Assembly (NCBI RefSeq): GCF_011046245.1 | Contig: NZ_CP049244.1 | Span: 1,208,888 to 1,272,887 of the forward strand | DNA: 64,000 bases | Source: Allorhizobium pseudoryzae | GTDB lineage: Bacteria; Pseudomonadota; Alphaproteobacteria; Rhizobiales; Rhizobiaceae | Direction: 5' to 3' | Shown here: piece by piece, positions 26,829 to 37,158 of the stretch | How the letters are laid out: every line of letters begins with the position of its first letter | Numbering within the stretch: position 1 is the first letter of the stretch | Program-made: the position numbers and the translations under genes | The notes under the pieces: generated by a model | What the model saw: only the letters and a program-made list of their open reading frames with translations | The model's database searches: none | What the model was told of the DNA's origin: nothing

Positions 26829-28082
26829 TCAGGCCGCGTAACGGCTGATCGCCAGATCCTTCGTCTCGATATCGGCTTGTCTGCCGCTGACGATATCGGC
26901 CAGCACCTTGGCCGAACCGCAGCTCATGGTCCAGCCAAGCGTGCCGTGGCCGGTGTTGAGATAGAGGTTGCGGACCTTGGTGGCGCCGATCACCGGCGTC
27001 CCGTCCGGCGTCATCGGGCGAAGGCCCGACCAGAAATTGGCCTTCGAGACATCGCCGCCCGGGAAAAGGTCGGTGACGGAATGTTCCAGCGTCCGGCGGC
27101 GCGCTTCGCCAAGATCATTGGTGTAGCCGGAGATTTCCGCCATGCCGCCGACGCGGATACGGTCGCCGAGACGGGTGATCGCGATCTTGTAGGTTTCGTC
27201 CATGACAGTCGATTCCGGCGCGCGCGAGGCATCGGTGATCGGGATCGTCAGCGAGTAGCCCTTCACCGGATAGACCGGCAGGTTGATGCCGTGCGGCTTG
27301 ACAAGGAGCGGTGAATAGCTGCCGAGTGCCACGACCACGGCATCCGACGCGATCGTGCCGCGATCGGTCACGACGCCCTTCGCTTCGCCGCCCTGGACGT
27401 CGAGCCCCTTGATGTTGACGCCCCATTCGAAACGGACACCCATGCCGGTGGCCTTTTCTGCAAGGATATTGGTGAACTTGAAGCAGTCGCCGGTTTCATC
27501 CTTGGGGGTGAGGAGGCCGCCGACGATCTTGTGGCGGACATGGGCGAGTGCGGGCTCGACGCGGATGCAGCCTTCCGGATCGAGCACTTCGAAAGGAATA
27601 CCATCGGCGGCGAGCGCCTTCACGTCCTTGGCAGAGGCTTCGAGTTGGGCTTCGGTCCGGAAGAGCTGCAGCGTTCCCTGCATGCGCTGGTCGTAGTCCA
27701 CATTGGTTTCGGCGCGCACCTCGGCGAGCGCGAGGCGGCTGTAATCGGCAAGCCGCAGCATACGACTCTTGTTGATGGCATAGCGCTCCGAGGTGCAGTT
27801 CATCAGCATTTTCAGCATCCAGGAGAGCATCGGACCATCGAGCTTCGGCCTCAGGATCAGCGGCGCGTGCTCCATGAAGATCCACTTTAGCGCCTTCTGC
27901 GGAATGCCAGGCGCAGCCCAGGGCGAGCAGTAACCGAAGGAAACCTCGCCGGCATTGGCAAAACTCGTTTCCAGCGCCGGGCCCGGCTGGCGATCGACGA
28001 CGGTCACCTCGTGGCCGGCCTTGGCGAGATAATAGGCGGATGTGACGCCGATGACGCCTGCGCCGAGAATGGTGATCTTCAT
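26829..28082 (-). CDS. dadA: D-amino acid dehydrogenase, small subunit type
   Basis: 417 aa FAD-dependent dehydrogenase. The N-terminal dinucleotide fold is [20 protein letters not shown], followed by [19 protein letters not shown], a segment characteristic of DadA, and the C-terminal [20 protein letters not shown]. DadA oxidises D-alanine and other D-amino acids to the keto acid and ammonia, passing electrons to the respiratory chain at the inner membrane. It lies 30 bp downstream of the alanine racemase gene, so L-alanine is converted to D-alanine and then to pyruvate. The divergent Lrp-type gene is the probable regulator. Confidence 0.95.
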   Translation of the reverse strand: MKITILGAGVIGVTSAYYLAKAGHEVTVVDRQPGPALETSFANAGEVSFGYCSPWAAPGIPQKALKWIFMEHAPLILRPKLDGPMLSWMLKMLMNCTSERYAINKSRMLRLADYSRLALAEVRAETNVDYDQRMQGTLQLFRTEAQLEASAKDVKALAADGIPFEVLDPEGCIRVEPALAHVRHKIVGGLLTPKDETGDCFKFTNILAEKATGMGVRFEWGVNIKGLDVQGGEAKGVVTDRGTIASDAVVVALGSYSPLLVKPHGINLPVYPVKGYSLTIPITDASRAPESTVMDETYKIAITRLGDRIRVGGMAEISGYTNDLGEARRRTLEHSVTDLFPGGDVSKANFWSGLRPMTPDGTPVIGATKVRNLYLNTGHGTLGWTMSCGSAKVLADIVSGRQADIETKDLAISRYAA

Positions 28083-28112
28083 GATGGTCTTCCCCGTCTT
28101 CTTGTTCTGTCG

Positions 28113-29231
28113 TCAGAGATAGGTGCGGTGATACCGCTGGCCGATGCTGGTCAGCACTTCCCAGGAAATCGTGCCGGCACATTCCGCCACGTCTTCCAGG
28201 GACTGGTGGGGTCCAAGAAACTCGACTGTCGAGCCGAGTTTGAGCGTCCCCTCCGGCAGGTCGCTTATATCGATGATGGTGCTGTCCATGGAGACGCGAC
28301 CGACGATCGGCAGCCGCACATTGTCGTGGAAGAAGGCGCCGCGATTGCTGAGCGCCCTCAGGATACCATCGGCATAACCGAGCGCCACGGTGGCGAGACG
28401 ACGCTCCTGCGGCGCCACATAGGTGGCTGAATAACCGACCGCCGTACCGGCGGGCACGGTGCGCGTCTGGATGACGGCGGCTTCGATCCGGACCACCGGT
28501 TCCATCGGTTTGTCGAGAAGATCGGTCGGACGTCCGCCGTACAGCGCGATACCGGGACGCACGAGCGCGCCTCGGTAGGCTTCGCCGAGAAACGAGCCGG
28601 CAGAATTGCCGAAGGAGATCGGCACGCCGGGGAAGATGGAAGAAAACCGCCGCATCGCTTCTGCTTGGAGGGCATTGTGCGGGTCTTCCGACTCATCCGC
28701 ACAGGCAAGGTGGCTCATGATGTAGCGGAGGGCAATGCCATCGAGGAGTGCGGGATCGGCGGCCAGGGCTTCGGCTTCTTCCGCCGACATGCCGAGGCGC
28801 GACATGCCCGTATCGAACTGCAGCAGCGCCGGAAGGACCTTGCCCGACAGCTTCCCCGTGCTGCGCCAGCGACCCACCTGTTCCAGCGAATTCAGCACCG
28901 GGATGATGCCAAGCGTCGCGCAATCGCCTTCGGTGCCCGGCTGCAACCCGTTCAGCACGTAGATCTGGGCGTCGGGAGCCAGGAGCGGGCGAAGCGACAG
29001 GGCTTCGGCATATTGCGCCACGAAGAAATGCCGGCAGCCTTCATCATAGAGCGCCGGTGCGATCCGTTCAGCGCCGAGCCCGTAGGCATTGGCCTTCACC
29101 ACTGCCGCGGCTTCGGCGGGAGCCGCCGTTAGGGCAATGCGGCGATAGTTGCGGAGCAGAGCGGCAAGATCGATCGAAACGAAACCCGGCGCGCCGGCCT
29201 TCTCCCAGTTCTGTGTGGAACGCATGTCCAT
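28113..29231 (-). CDS. dadX: Alanine racemase, catabolic type
   Basis: 372 aa if the ATG at 29231 is used; a second ATG two codons later is also possible. The frame is open far upstream but that part overlaps the divergent regulator and is not homologous. The PLP lysine lies in AVVKANAYGLG, and the C-terminal domain carries VGRVSMDSTIID, with the region of the catalytic tyrosine at VGYSATYVAP. It interconverts L- and D-alanine. Position directly before dadA marks it as the catabolic enzyme (DadX) and not the biosynthetic Alr. Confidence 0.93.
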   Translation of the reverse strand: MDMRSTQNWEKAGAPGFVSIDLAALLRNYRRIALTAAPAEAAAVVKANAYGLGAERIAPALYDEGCRHFFVAQYAEALSLRPLLAPDAQIYVLNGLQPGTEGDCATLGIIPVLNSLEQVGRWRSTGKLSGKVLPALLQFDTGMSRLGMSAEEAEALAADPALLDGIALRYIMSHLACADESEDPHNALQAEAMRRFSSIFPGVPISFGNSAGSFLGEAYRGALVRPGIALYGGRPTDLLDKPMEPVVRIEAAVIQTRTVPAGTAVGYSATYVAPQERRLATVALGYADGILRALSNRGAFFHDNVRLPIVGRVSMDSTIIDISDLPEGTLKLGSTVEFLGPHQSLEDVAECAGTISWEVLTSIGQRYHRTYL

Positions 29232-29289
29232 GGCCCAACCCCGCAAGGCTTGTCGTTGAGAACAGGATATGACTAAGATCATGCGTGAA

Positions 29290-29319
29290 TTGCGCATCAT
29301 TTGCATGATTTGTGCGAAT
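29290..29319. promoter_or_regulatory. Dyad in the dadX-lrp intergenic region, candidate Lrp site
   Basis: ATCAT (29296-29300) and ATGAT (29305-29309) flank TTGC, nested inside an imperfect outer repeat (TTGCGCA and TGTGCGAA). The element lies between the divergent starts, about 60 bp upstream of each, where an autoregulating Lrp-type activator would bind. Confidence 0.4.
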
Positions 29320-29366
29320 GTGCTCGTATTGCTCAACAATACCTCAAATTCACGAAGGAAACGGGC

Positions 29367-29831
29367 GTGTCGGCTTCCCTGGATGCGATCGATCGCAACA
29401 TCATCCGGCTTTTGCGGCTGGATGCACGCATGAGCAGCGCCAAAATGGCAGAGTCCGTTGGCCTGTCTGCGTCGGCCTGTCTGCGACGTATTCGCACGCT
29501 CGAAGAAACCGGCGTCATCCGCGGCTATACAGCGCTGATCGGCTCGGCGGAGGAGGGGGCGACGCTGGCCGTGATGATCAACATCACGCTCGACCGGCAG
29601 ACGGAGGATTATCTGAACCGCTTCGAGGACGCGGTGCGCAAGCATCCGGAAATCCGCGAATGCTACCTGATGACCGGCGACTGGGATTATTTCCTGCGCG
29701 TCGAGGTGGAAAGCCCGCGCGAGTTCGAGCGGATTCACACGGAAATCCTCTCCAAGCTGCCGGGCGTCAGCCGTATCCATTCAAGCTTTTCAATCCGCAA
29801 TGCGCTGACGGCGCGCGGTCGCCGGCGCTGA
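29367..29831 (+). CDS. Lrp/AsnC-family regulator, probable DadR
   Basis: 154 aa from the GTG at 29367, which has AAGGA about 8 bp upstream and yields SASLDAIDRNIIRLLRLDAR, the normal Lrp N-terminus. An ATG at 29301 would add an unlikely 22-residue leader. The helix-turn-helix is about residues 22-45 (KMAESVGLSASACLRRIRTL) and the C-terminal RAM ligand-binding domain follows. Divergent transcription from dadX-dadA points to control of D/L-alanine catabolism in response to alanine, as known for BkdR/DadR relatives. The gene ends 20 bp before the convergent AraC gene. Confidence 0.9.
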   Translation: MSASLDAIDRNIIRLLRLDARMSSAKMAESVGLSASACLRRIRTLEETGVIRGYTALIGSAEEGATLAVMINITLDRQTEDYLNRFEDAVRKHPEIRECYLMTGDWDYFLRVEVESPREFERIHTEILSKLPGVSRIHSSFSIRNALTARGRRR

Positions 29832-29851
29832 CCATTCGGCGCGGATATTCG

Positions 29852-30745
29852 TCAGGGCCATTCGTGATATTGAAACTGCGGGGCGGATGCCGGCTGCTCG
29901 GCGGTTTTGCGCAAGGACAGCCTGTACTGCGCCGGTGCCTGGCCGGTCCGGCGTTTGACGAAACGGCTGAAATGCGCGGGATCCTTGAAATTCAGGCTGT
30001 CGGAGATCGCCTGAATGGAGGCTGGAGAGCGCTCCAGCCGCTGCAGCGCCTCCTGCAACAGTCTGTCATGGACCAGGTCGAGCGGTGACCGCTGAAGATG
30101 CCGGGTCGCGATGGCATGCAGACGGTCGGTGGTGATGCCCAGCCGTTCTGCATAATAACGGATCGGACGGTGGCGGCGGAATTCGGCCTCCACCACCTGC
30201 CGGAAACGCTGCAGGATCGTCAGCCCATCGCCGTTGACGCCGGGGTTGGCGTCGAACCGTCCGGCCACGCGCCAGAGCGACAGGCATAGGAGCCGCAGCA
30301 AGGCGTCCGTGGCCATGTTGGAGGCGGGGCGATCCTCGTCCTGTTCATCCGCAAGAAGGCTGACCAAGGTCTCCAGCCGCGTCAGCAGTGGTCGCTCGAT
30401 ATCCGGCGCAAGGGTGAGGCTTGAGAGCGTGGTGCGGAGCGCGGGCGTCTCCGGCTCGTCGCCGAGCGCCGACGACAGTTGCTCGCCGGAGGCGCTGAGC
30501 AGATCACCACGTGCACCCGCCTGCACAGTGAGCCGCCGGTGTTCGGCGGGAGGCATCAGAACCAATGCCGGAGCCTCCATGCGCAGTTCCTCGCCGTCGA
30601 AGGAGAGGGTTGCGCGACCGGAGCGCAGGAGAAGGACATGCGTCATCCAGCGCAGCGGCTGCCCGCTCAGTGCGAGCGTACGCTGCTGGAGCGCCGGTTC
30701 GAGCTGCAAGATCCGGACGCCCGGCAGTCGAATAGCCTGTGGCAT
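29852..30745 (-). CDS. AraC-family transcriptional regulator
   Basis: 297 aa, start ATG at 30745 with GGGAGGAAG about 8 bp upstream. An N-terminal cupin-like sensor domain (about 20-150) is followed by a C-terminal AraC double helix-turn-helix, with IQAISDSLNFKDPAHFSRFV and QAPAQYRLSLRK. The open frame runs on upstream for more than 1 kb antisense to the aldehyde dehydrogenase; that part is not real. It is divergent from the two aldehyde dehydrogenase genes, which it probably activates in response to an aromatic aldehyde or acid (inference from position and from PobR-like organisation). Confidence 0.9.
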   Translation of the reverse strand: MPQAIRLPGVRILQLEPALQQRTLALSGQPLRWMTHVLLLRSGRATLSFDGEELRMEAPALVLMPPAEHRRLTVQAGARGDLLSASGEQLSSALGDEPETPALRTTLSSLTLAPDIERPLLTRLETLVSLLADEQDEDRPASNMATDALLRLLCLSLWRVAGRFDANPGVNGDGLTILQRFRQVVEAEFRRHRPIRYYAERLGITTDRLHAIATRHLQRSPLDLVHDRLLQEALQRLERSPASIQAISDSLNFKDPAHFSRFVKRRTGQAPAQYRLSLRKTAEQPASAPQFQYHEWP

Positions 30746-30860
30746 CCAGACTTCCTCCCATCGTGATGACCAGAAAGCGATCAGAGGAGACCATATAATG
30801 ATATTCCTCTCGCGTCCAAAATAGTTAGTGTCGTCTACAGCCTGGGAGGAGGCAATCGGA

Positions 30861-32363
30861 ATGGCAGAGGCAGTCAGCCGTGCAGATGCGCGTGATATCG
30901 CGCCGCGCGAACCCGTTTTCGCCGACCTGCTGATCGAAGGGCATTCGATCGCAGCGCGCTCGGGTGCCGTTTTCCAGCGCACCAATCCGATCACCGGCGA
31001 AGTGGTGACGATCGCAGCAGCAGCGGACACACAGGATGTGGATGATGCCTGCTGCGCTGCTGCCGCGGCATTTTCCGCCTGGTCCGCAACACCTCCGCAC
31101 AGGCGCGCGGCGATCCTTCGCCAGGCAAGAACAATTCTCCAGGCGCGTGCCGACGATATTGCCGCCATCATGTCGTTGGAAACCGGCGGTACGCTGGACT
31201 GGTGCCATTTCAACGTGACACTGGCCGGCCAGATCCTGGAACAGGCTGCCGCCGTCGCGGGTAAGGTTGACCGACCCGAACTTCCGGCACCTCTGTCGGA
31301 TACCGCTTCCTTCGTCGTGCGCCAGCCGGCGGGTGTCTGCCTTGCCATCGCGCCGTGGAACGCCCCGATCGTGCTGGGCGTGCGTTCCTTCGCCTTTGCC
31401 ATCGCCTGGGGCAATACCGTCGTTCTGAAAACCTCCGAACTTTGCCCTGCGACGCAGCGGTTGCTGGGCGGCATCATGACGGAGGCCGGTTTGCCGGCGG
31501 GCGTCCTCAACATCCTGTCGCATGCGCCCGAGGCCGCGCGCGATATCGTGGAAGCGCTGATTGCCCACCCGGTGGTGCGGCGGATCAATTTTACCGGCTC
31601 CACCCGCGTCGGACGCATCATTGCAGAGATCAGCGCGCGGCACCTGAAACGCTGCCTGCTGGAGTTGAGCGGCAAGGCACCTCTCGTCGTGCTGGCCGAT
31701 GCCGATCTTGATGCGGCAGCCGATGCTGCGGTTTTCGGCGCCTTCTTCAACCAGGGCCAGATTTGCATGTCGACCGAGCGGATCATCGTCGAGGACAGCG
31801 TGGCCGACGCGCTGCTGGACCGGATGATCGGCAGGGCAGAGAAGCTGAAGGCGGGAGATCCGGCCTTTGCGCCCCAGCCACTCGGTGCATTGATCTCAGA
31901 AAACGCCGGACGACGCCTCGCCGGTTTGATCGACGACGCCACGCGCAAAGGCGCGCGCGTCTGCCTGGGCGGCAAGGTGCGCGGTACATTGATGGACGCG
32001 ACGATCATCGATGGCATCACACGCGACATGCGTCTCTACAGCGAAGAGATCTTTGGTCCAGTTGCGGTCGTCATCCGCGTTGCGGATGCGGATGAGGCGG
32101 TCACCATCGCCAATGATTGCGACTATGGTCTCTCCGGCGCCGTCTTCAGCCAGGATCTCGCCCGTGCCTTCGACGTGGCAATGCGCATCGAAACCGGCAT
32201 CATGCACATCAACGGCGCGACGGTGACCGATGACCCTGCCATGCCCTTCGGCGGCGTCAAGGGTTCCGGTTATGGCCGCATCGGCGGGCTTTCGGCTCTC
32301 GATGAGTTTACCGAGCAACGCTGGGTGACGGTCTCCACGACCCGACACCCCTACCGCATGTGA
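30861..32363 (+). CDS. Aldehyde dehydrogenase, vanillin/salicylaldehyde-dehydrogenase-like (copy 1)
   Basis: 500 aa NAD(P)-dependent enzyme. The start is the ATG at 30861, after GGGAGGAGG; a GTG at 30828 is in frame but lacks a ribosome site. The catalytic cysteine is C302 in GQICMSTERI and the general-base glutamate is E268 in LLELSGKAP. In almost all family members this reads ELGGK; the serine here is unusual. The coenzyme-fold block is FTGSTRVGRII. The C-terminal blocks PFGGVKGSGYGR and EFTEQRWVT are those of vanillin and benzaldehyde-type dehydrogenases. It is followed after 47 bp by a second copy of the same family, and an AraC regulator is divergent. Confidence 0.88.
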   Translation: MAEAVSRADARDIAPREPVFADLLIEGHSIAARSGAVFQRTNPITGEVVTIAAAADTQDVDDACCAAAAAFSAWSATPPHRRAAILRQARTILQARADDIAAIMSLETGGTLDWCHFNVTLAGQILEQAAAVAGKVDRPELPAPLSDTASFVVRQPAGVCLAIAPWNAPIVLGVRSFAFAIAWGNTVVLKTSELCPATQRLLGGIMTEAGLPAGVLNILSHAPEAARDIVEALIAHPVVRRINFTGSTRVGRIIAEISARHLKRCLLELSGKAPLVVLADADLDAAADAAVFGAFFNQGQICMSTERIIVEDSVADALLDRMIGRAEKLKAGDPAFAPQPLGALISENAGRRLAGLIDDATRKGARVCLGGKVRGTLMDATIIDGITRDMRLYSEEIFGPVAVVIRVADADEAVTIANDCDYGLSGAVFSQDLARAFDVAMRIETGIMHINGATVTDDPAMPFGGVKGSGYGRIGGLSALDEFTEQRWVTVSTTRHPYRM

Positions 32364-32410
32364 GCGGGCGGACCATTACTCAAAACAACAACCACAGAAG
32401 AGGAGATACC

Positions 32411-33859
32411 ATGTTCGACATTCAGCAGATCATCGGCGGCAAGAAGGTCGGTGCGATTTCCGGCAAGACCTTCGATCGCATCGATCCCTTCACCGGCAAG
32501 GTTGCCACTCGTGCGCCGGCCTCGGGCATCGAGGACGTGAAGGTTGCCGTAGCCGCGGCGCAGGCGGCGTTCCCGGCCTGGTCGCGCACGGGACCCGGTG
32601 CCCGCCGCGCGCTGCTTCTGAAAGCCGCCGACGTGATGGAAACGAAGGCCGGCCAGTTTTCCGAACTGATGATCGCCGAAACCGGCGGCACAGCGCCGTG
32701 GGGTGGTTTCAACACGATGCTGGCCGCGGGCATGTTGCGCGAAGCGGCATCCATGACCACCCAGATCCAGGGCGAGGTCATCCCGTCCAACAAGCCCGGC
32801 ACGATCGCCATGGGCATCCGCCAGGCTGCCGGCGTGTGCCTCGGCATCGCCCCGTGGAATGCACCGGTCATCCTGGGTACGCGCGCCATTGCCATGGCGA
32901 TTGCCTGCGGCAACACGGCAATCCTGAAGGCGTCGGAAGCCTGCCCCGCCATGCATGTGCTGATCGGTGAGGTGCTCGTCGAAGCCGGTCTGCCGGATGG
33001 CGTCATCAACGTGCTCACCAATGCGCCGGAAGATGCCGCCGCCGTCGTTGAAGCGCTGATCGCGGCACCGGAAGTCCGCCGCGTGAACTTCACCGGTTCC
33101 ACCAAGGTCGGCCGCATCATCGGTGAACTGTCCGGTCGCCATCTGAAGCCGGCTCTGCTCGAGCTTGGCGGCAAGGCACCGCTGATCGTGCTGGAAGATG
33201 CCGATATCGATGCCGCCGTGAATGCCGCCGTCTTTGGCTGCTACATGAACATGGGCCAGATCTGCATGTCGACCGAACGCCTGATCGTGCACGAAAAGGT
33301 GGCCGACGAGTTCGTCCAGAAGCTGTCCGCCCGTGCCGCATCGCTGCCGGCTGGCGATCCCCGCGGCCATGTGGTGCTGGGTTCGCTCGTCAACCCGGAA
33401 GCTGCACACAAGATGCAGGCCTTCATCGATGACGCGCTGGCCAAGGGGGCAACGCTCGCCGCAGGCGGCAAGATCGAAGGCAGCGTCGTCTCCGCCACGC
33501 TGCTCGATAACGTCAAGGAAGGCATGCGCTCCTTCGACGAGGAGAGCTTTGGTCCGGTGAAGCCCGTCATCCGCGTCAAGGATGAGGAAGAAGCGCTGAA
33601 GATCGCCAACGACACCGAGTATGGCCTCTCCGCCTCGATCTACAGCCGCGACGTGAAGCGCGCCATGGAGCTGGCATCGCGTCTGGAATCCGGCATTTGC
33701 CACATCAACGGCCCGACGGTGGCCGATGAGGCGCAGATGCCGTTCGGCGGCGTCAAGGGGTCCGGTTACGGCCGCTTCGGCGGAAAGGCGGCGATTGCCG
33801 AGTTCACCGACCTGCGCTGGATCACCATCGAGGACCCGCATCAGCACTACCCGTTCTGA
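32411..33859 (+). CDS. Aldehyde dehydrogenase, vanillin/salicylaldehyde-dehydrogenase-like (copy 2)
   Basis: 482 aa, ATG at 32411 with AGGAGA 5 bp upstream. Catalytic residues are E251 in LLELGGKAP and C285 in GQICMSTERL. Long shared stretches with copy 1 (FTGSTKVGRII, PFGGVKGSGYGR, EFTDLRWIT) show a tandem duplication followed by divergence. The family oxidises aromatic aldehydes such as vanillin or salicylaldehyde to the acid. VanA and VanB encoded 10 kb away would take vanillate onward to protocatechuate, which supports but does not prove vanillin as the substrate. A perfect hairpin follows the stop. Confidence 0.9.
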   Translation: MFDIQQIIGGKKVGAISGKTFDRIDPFTGKVATRAPASGIEDVKVAVAAAQAAFPAWSRTGPGARRALLLKAADVMETKAGQFSELMIAETGGTAPWGGFNTMLAAGMLREAASMTTQIQGEVIPSNKPGTIAMGIRQAAGVCLGIAPWNAPVILGTRAIAMAIACGNTAILKASEACPAMHVLIGEVLVEAGLPDGVINVLTNAPEDAAAVVEALIAAPEVRRVNFTGSTKVGRIIGELSGRHLKPALLELGGKAPLIVLEDADIDAAVNAAVFGCYMNMGQICMSTERLIVHEKVADEFVQKLSARAASLPAGDPRGHVVLGSLVNPEAAHKMQAFIDDALAKGATLAAGGKIEGSVVSATLLDNVKEGMRSFDEESFGPVKPVIRVKDEEEALKIANDTEYGLSASIYSRDVKRAMELASRLESGICHINGPTVADEAQMPFGGVKGSGYGRFGGKAAIAEFTDLRWITIEDPHQHYPF

Positions 33860-33891
33860 GCTTGTGTCTGACAGCCATCCGATCAACAATC

Positions 33892-33921
33892 CCTGCGGCG
33901 GAACAATCGTTCCGCCGCAGG
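33892..33921 (+). terminator. Perfect 13-bp hairpin after the aldehyde dehydrogenases
   Basis: CCTGCGGCGGAAC (33892-33904) pairs fully with GTTCCGCCGCAGG (33909-33921) around AATC. It lies 33 bp after the stop. The T-run is weak, but the stem is very strong, so termination is likely. Confidence 0.65.
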
Positions 33922-34088
33922 TGGTTCGGCGTACCGGATTCCTCGATTGTGGTGTGGCGGCTTTCCCGTGTGGGTGCTAATCCGAACACGGGATGGAGTC
34001 TGGAACCATGCAAGCTGGCAAAGCGCGAGGCGCGGCAAGGCAGCAGCCGGAATCTCTGGAACAATGACTGTTCTTGTGGGGTAAAGGA

Positions 34089-35660
34089 ATGAAGATCGGA
34101 TCACCGAAAGAGACGTATGCGGGTGAGGCGCGGGTGGCGCTGACACCGGACAGCGCGCTGCAACTGCAGAAGCTGGGACATGAATGCCTGGTGCAAGCGG
34201 GCGCCGGAAAAGCAGCAGGCTTTTCCGATGAGGCCTATGCCAAGGCCGGTGTGACGGTGGTCGATGACGCGGCTTCTCTGTTCGGCATGGCCGATGTGAT
34301 TGCCAAGGTCCGCCCACCGGAGCCATCCGAGGTGGATCGCCTCGGCCCCGGAAAGACGCTGATTTCCTTCTTCTATCCCGCGCAGAACAAGGCGCTTCTG
34401 GAGCAGGCGAAGGACAAGGGCGCAACCGTCATCGCCATGGACATGGTGCCGCGCATTTCGCGCGCCCAAAAAATGGATGCGCTTTCCTCCATGGCCAACA
34501 TTGCCGGCTACCGCGCGGTGATCGAGGCCGGCAACAATTTCGGCCGCTTCTTCACGGGCCAGGTGACGGCAGCGGGCAAGATCCCGCCGGCCAAGGTGCT
34601 GATCATCGGCGCCGGCGTGGCCGGTCTGGCCGCCATCGGCACGAGCGTGTCGCTCGGCGCCATCACCTACGCCTTCGACGTGCGCCCGGAAGTGGCCGAG
34701 CAGATCGAAAGCATGGGTGCCGAATTCGTCTTCCTCGACTTCGAGGCGAGCCAGGATGGGGCTGCGACCGGCGGTTATGCGGCTCCGTCTTCGCCGGAAT
34801 TCCGTGAGAAGCAACTGGCCAAGTTCCGCGACCTGGCGCCTGAGATCGACATCGTCATCACGACGGCGCTGATCCCCGGCCGGGATGCGCCCAAACTTTG
34901 GCTGGCGGACATGGTGGCCGCCATGAAGCCGGGCTCGGTGGTGGTCGATCTTGCCGCCGAACGGGGCGGCAACTGTGATCTCACCGTCGCCGATCAGAAG
35001 ATCGTCTCCGAGAATGGCGTGACCGTGATCGGTTACACCGATTTCCCGAGCCGCATGGCAACCCAGGCGTCGACCCTCTATGCAACGAATATCCGTCACA
35101 TGATGACGGACCTGACGCCGGCCAAGGACGGCGTGATCGTCCACAACATGGAAGACGATGTCATCCGCGGGGCGACCGTCACGCGGGACGGCGAGATCAC
35201 CTATCCCCCACCGCCGCCGAAAATCCAGGCGATTGCGGCTGCCAAACCGAAGGAGAAGGTGAAGGAGCTTTCACCGGAAGAAAAGCGCGCGGCAGAAGCC
35301 GCCGCCTTCAAGGCGCAGACGAAGAGCCAGGTGACGATGCTGGCTGCCGGCGGCGCGCTCATCCTGCTGGCCGGGCTTTACGCGCCGGCGAGCTTCATGA
35401 GCCATTTCATCGTCTTCGTGCTCTCCTGTTTCGTCGGTTTTCAGGTCATCTGGAACGTGTCGCATTCGCTGCACACGCCGCTGATGGCCGTCACCAATGC
35501 CATCTCCTCGATCATCATCCTGGGTGCCCTGATGCAGGTGGGCTCCGGCAGCATCCTCGTGATCCTGCTCGGCGCACTCTCGGTCTTCATGGCCGGCATC
35601 AATATCTTCGGCGGCTTCATGGTGACACGGCGCATGCTCGCCATGTTCCAGAAGTCCTGA
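34089..35660 (+). CDS. pntA: NAD(P) transhydrogenase subunit alpha
   Basis: 523 aa, start ATG at 34089 with AAAGGA upstream. The N-terminal domain I binds NAD(H), with the Rossmann motif [13 protein letters not shown] and the family block [21 protein letters not shown]. An alanine- and lysine-rich linker (about 380-420) leads to four membrane helices. This is the fused E. coli-like alpha subunit; many alphaproteobacteria instead split it into two proteins. With PntB it uses the proton gradient to make NADPH from NADH at the inner membrane. PntB follows after 16 bp. Confidence 0.95.
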   Translation: MKIGSPKETYAGEARVALTPDSALQLQKLGHECLVQAGAGKAAGFSDEAYAKAGVTVVDDAASLFGMADVIAKVRPPEPSEVDRLGPGKTLISFFYPAQNKALLEQAKDKGATVIAMDMVPRISRAQKMDALSSMANIAGYRAVIEAGNNFGRFFTGQVTAAGKIPPAKVLIIGAGVAGLAAIGTSVSLGAITYAFDVRPEVAEQIESMGAEFVFLDFEASQDGAATGGYAAPSSPEFREKQLAKFRDLAPEIDIVITTALIPGRDAPKLWLADMVAAMKPGSVVVDLAAERGGNCDLTVADQKIVSENGVTVIGYTDFPSRMATQASTLYATNIRHMMTDLTPAKDGVIVHNMEDDVIRGATVTRDGEITYPPPPPKIQAIAAAKPKEKVKELSPEEKRAAEAAAFKAQTKSQVTMLAAGGALILLAGLYAPASFMSHFIVFVLSCFVGFQVIWNVSHSLHTPLMAVTNAISSIIILGALMQVGSGSILVILLGALSVFMAGINIFGGFMVTRRMLAMFQKS

Positions 35661-35676
35661 GCGCGGGGGAGAGACA

Positions 35677-37110
35677 ATGGATTACGGTTTCACGACGGCC
35701 GCCTATGTGGTTGCGGCGGTTCTTTTCATCCTCTCGCTCGGCGGGCTCTCCGGCCAGGAAAGCGCCAAGCGGGCCGTCTGGTACGGTATCGCCGGCATGG
35801 CGCTCGCCGTCCTTGCCACCCTGTATGGCCCGGGCGCCGGCAACTGGTTCCTGTCGCTGGTGCTGATTGCCGCCGGCGGTGCGATCGGCTGGGTCGTCGC
35901 CAAACGCGTGCAGATGACCGAAATGCCGCAACTGGTTGCGGCCATGCATTCGCTGGTTGGCCTCGCGGCGGTCTTCATCGGCTTCAACGCCCATATCGAG
36001 CTTGGCCGTGTGCTCTCGATGGACGAGGCGACGCGCGCAACGCTGGAAGGCTTTGCCGCCATCCTCGCGCACAAGAGCCCGGTCGAGCAGGTCATCCTGA
36101 AGGTCGAGGTTTTCCTCGGCGTCTTCATCGGCGCCGTCACCTTCACCGGTTCCGTCATCGCCTTCGGCAAGCTGGCCGGCAAGGTGGATGGCAAGGCGAA
36201 GAAGCTGCCGGGCGGCCATGCGCTGAACGCGACCGCCGCACTCCTCTCGCTGCTGCTCCTGGTGCTTTACGTCAACGGCGCCGGCATCTGGGCGTTGATC
36301 CTGATGACCCTTGTCGCCTTCTTCATCGGCTATCACCTGATCATGGGCATCGGCGGCGCCGACATGCCGGTGGTCGTCTCGATGCTGAACAGCTATTCCG
36401 GCTGGGCGGCGGCAGCCATCGGCTTCTCGCTGTCGAACGATCTTCTGATCGTGGTCGGCGCGCTCGTCGGTTCGTCCGGTGCGATCCTCTCCTACATCAT
36501 GTGCAAGGCGATGAACCGCTCCTTCATTTCGGTCATCCTCGGCGGCTTTGGCGGCACGACAGGCCCGCAGATGGAGATTGCCGGCGAACAGGTGGCTATC
36601 GACGCCGATAACGTCGCCAATGCGCTGAACGAGGCCGACAGCGTGATCATCGTGCCGGGTTACGGCATGGCGGTGGCACAGGCGCAGCAGGCGGTTTCCG
36701 AACTGACCCGCAAGCTGCGGGCCGCCGGCAAGGAGGTGCGTTTTGCGATCCACCCCGTCGCCGGTCGCCTGCCGGGCCACATGAACGTGCTGCTCGCCGA
36801 GGCCAAGGTGCCCTACGACATCGTGCTGGAAATGGACGAGATCAACGAGGACTTCCCGAACACGGACGTCGTCATCGTCATCGGCTCGAACGATATCGTC
36901 AATCCGGCGGCGCAGGAGGATCCCAACTCGCCGATCGCCGGCATGCCGGTTCTGGAAGTGTGGAAGGCCAAGCTCGTCATCGTGTCGAAACGCGGTCAGG
37001 GCACCGGTTATTCCGGCATCGAGAACCCGCTGTTCTACAAGGACAACACGCGCATGTTCTACGGCGATGCCAAGAAGTCGGTGAGTGAACTGCTGCCGAT
37101 GATCAAGTGA
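35677..37110 (+). CDS. pntB: NAD(P) transhydrogenase subunit beta
   Basis: 477 aa, full length. The N-terminal half has eight or nine membrane helices, with the conserved block [20 protein letters not shown]. The C-terminal domain III binds NADP(H), with [15 protein letters not shown] and [20 protein letters not shown] purine-rich ribosome site (GGGGGAGAG) precedes the ATG. It is co-transcribed with pntA. A 9-bp hairpin follows and probably stops transcription from both sides. Confidence 0.96.
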   Translation: MDYGFTTAAYVVAAVLFILSLGGLSGQESAKRAVWYGIAGMALAVLATLYGPGAGNWFLSLVLIAAGGAIGWVVAKRVQMTEMPQLVAAMHSLVGLAAVFIGFNAHIELGRVLSMDEATRATLEGFAAILAHKSPVEQVILKVEVFLGVFIGAVTFTGSVIAFGKLAGKVDGKAKKLPGGHALNATAALLSLLLLVLYVNGAGIWALILMTLVAFFIGYHLIMGIGGADMPVVVSMLNSYSGWAAAAIGFSLSNDLLIVVGALVGSSGAILSYIMCKAMNRSFISVILGGFGGTTGPQMEIAGEQVAIDADNVANALNEADSVIIVPGYGMAVAQAQQAVSELTRKLRAAGKEVRFAIHPVAGRLPGHMNVLLAEAKVPYDIVLEMDEINEDFPNTDVVIVIGSNDIVNPAAQEDPNSPIAGMPVLEVWKAKLVIVSKRGQGTGYSGIENPLFYKDNTRMFYGDAKKSVSELLPMIK

Positions 37111-37120
37111 TCTGAAGAGG

Positions 37121-37149
37121 GCAGGACGGGCGCTCAGCGTCCGTCCTGC
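37121..37149. terminator. Hairpin between pntB and the channel gene
   Basis: GCAGGACGG (37121-37129) pairs with CCGTCCTGC (37141-37149), and AGAGG/CCTCT just outside can extend the stem. It sits between two convergent stops 48 bp apart, so it can serve both strands. Confidence 0.55.
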
Positions 37150-37158
37150 ATCCGCCTC

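Noticed and set aside
29232..29780. Upstream extension of the alanine racemase frame
   Set aside because: It would overlap the divergent Lrp gene entirely; racemase homology begins near 29231.
30746..32029. Upstream extension of the AraC frame by over 400 codons
   Set aside because: The extension is antisense to the aldehyde dehydrogenase and a strong ribosome site marks the internal ATG at 30745.
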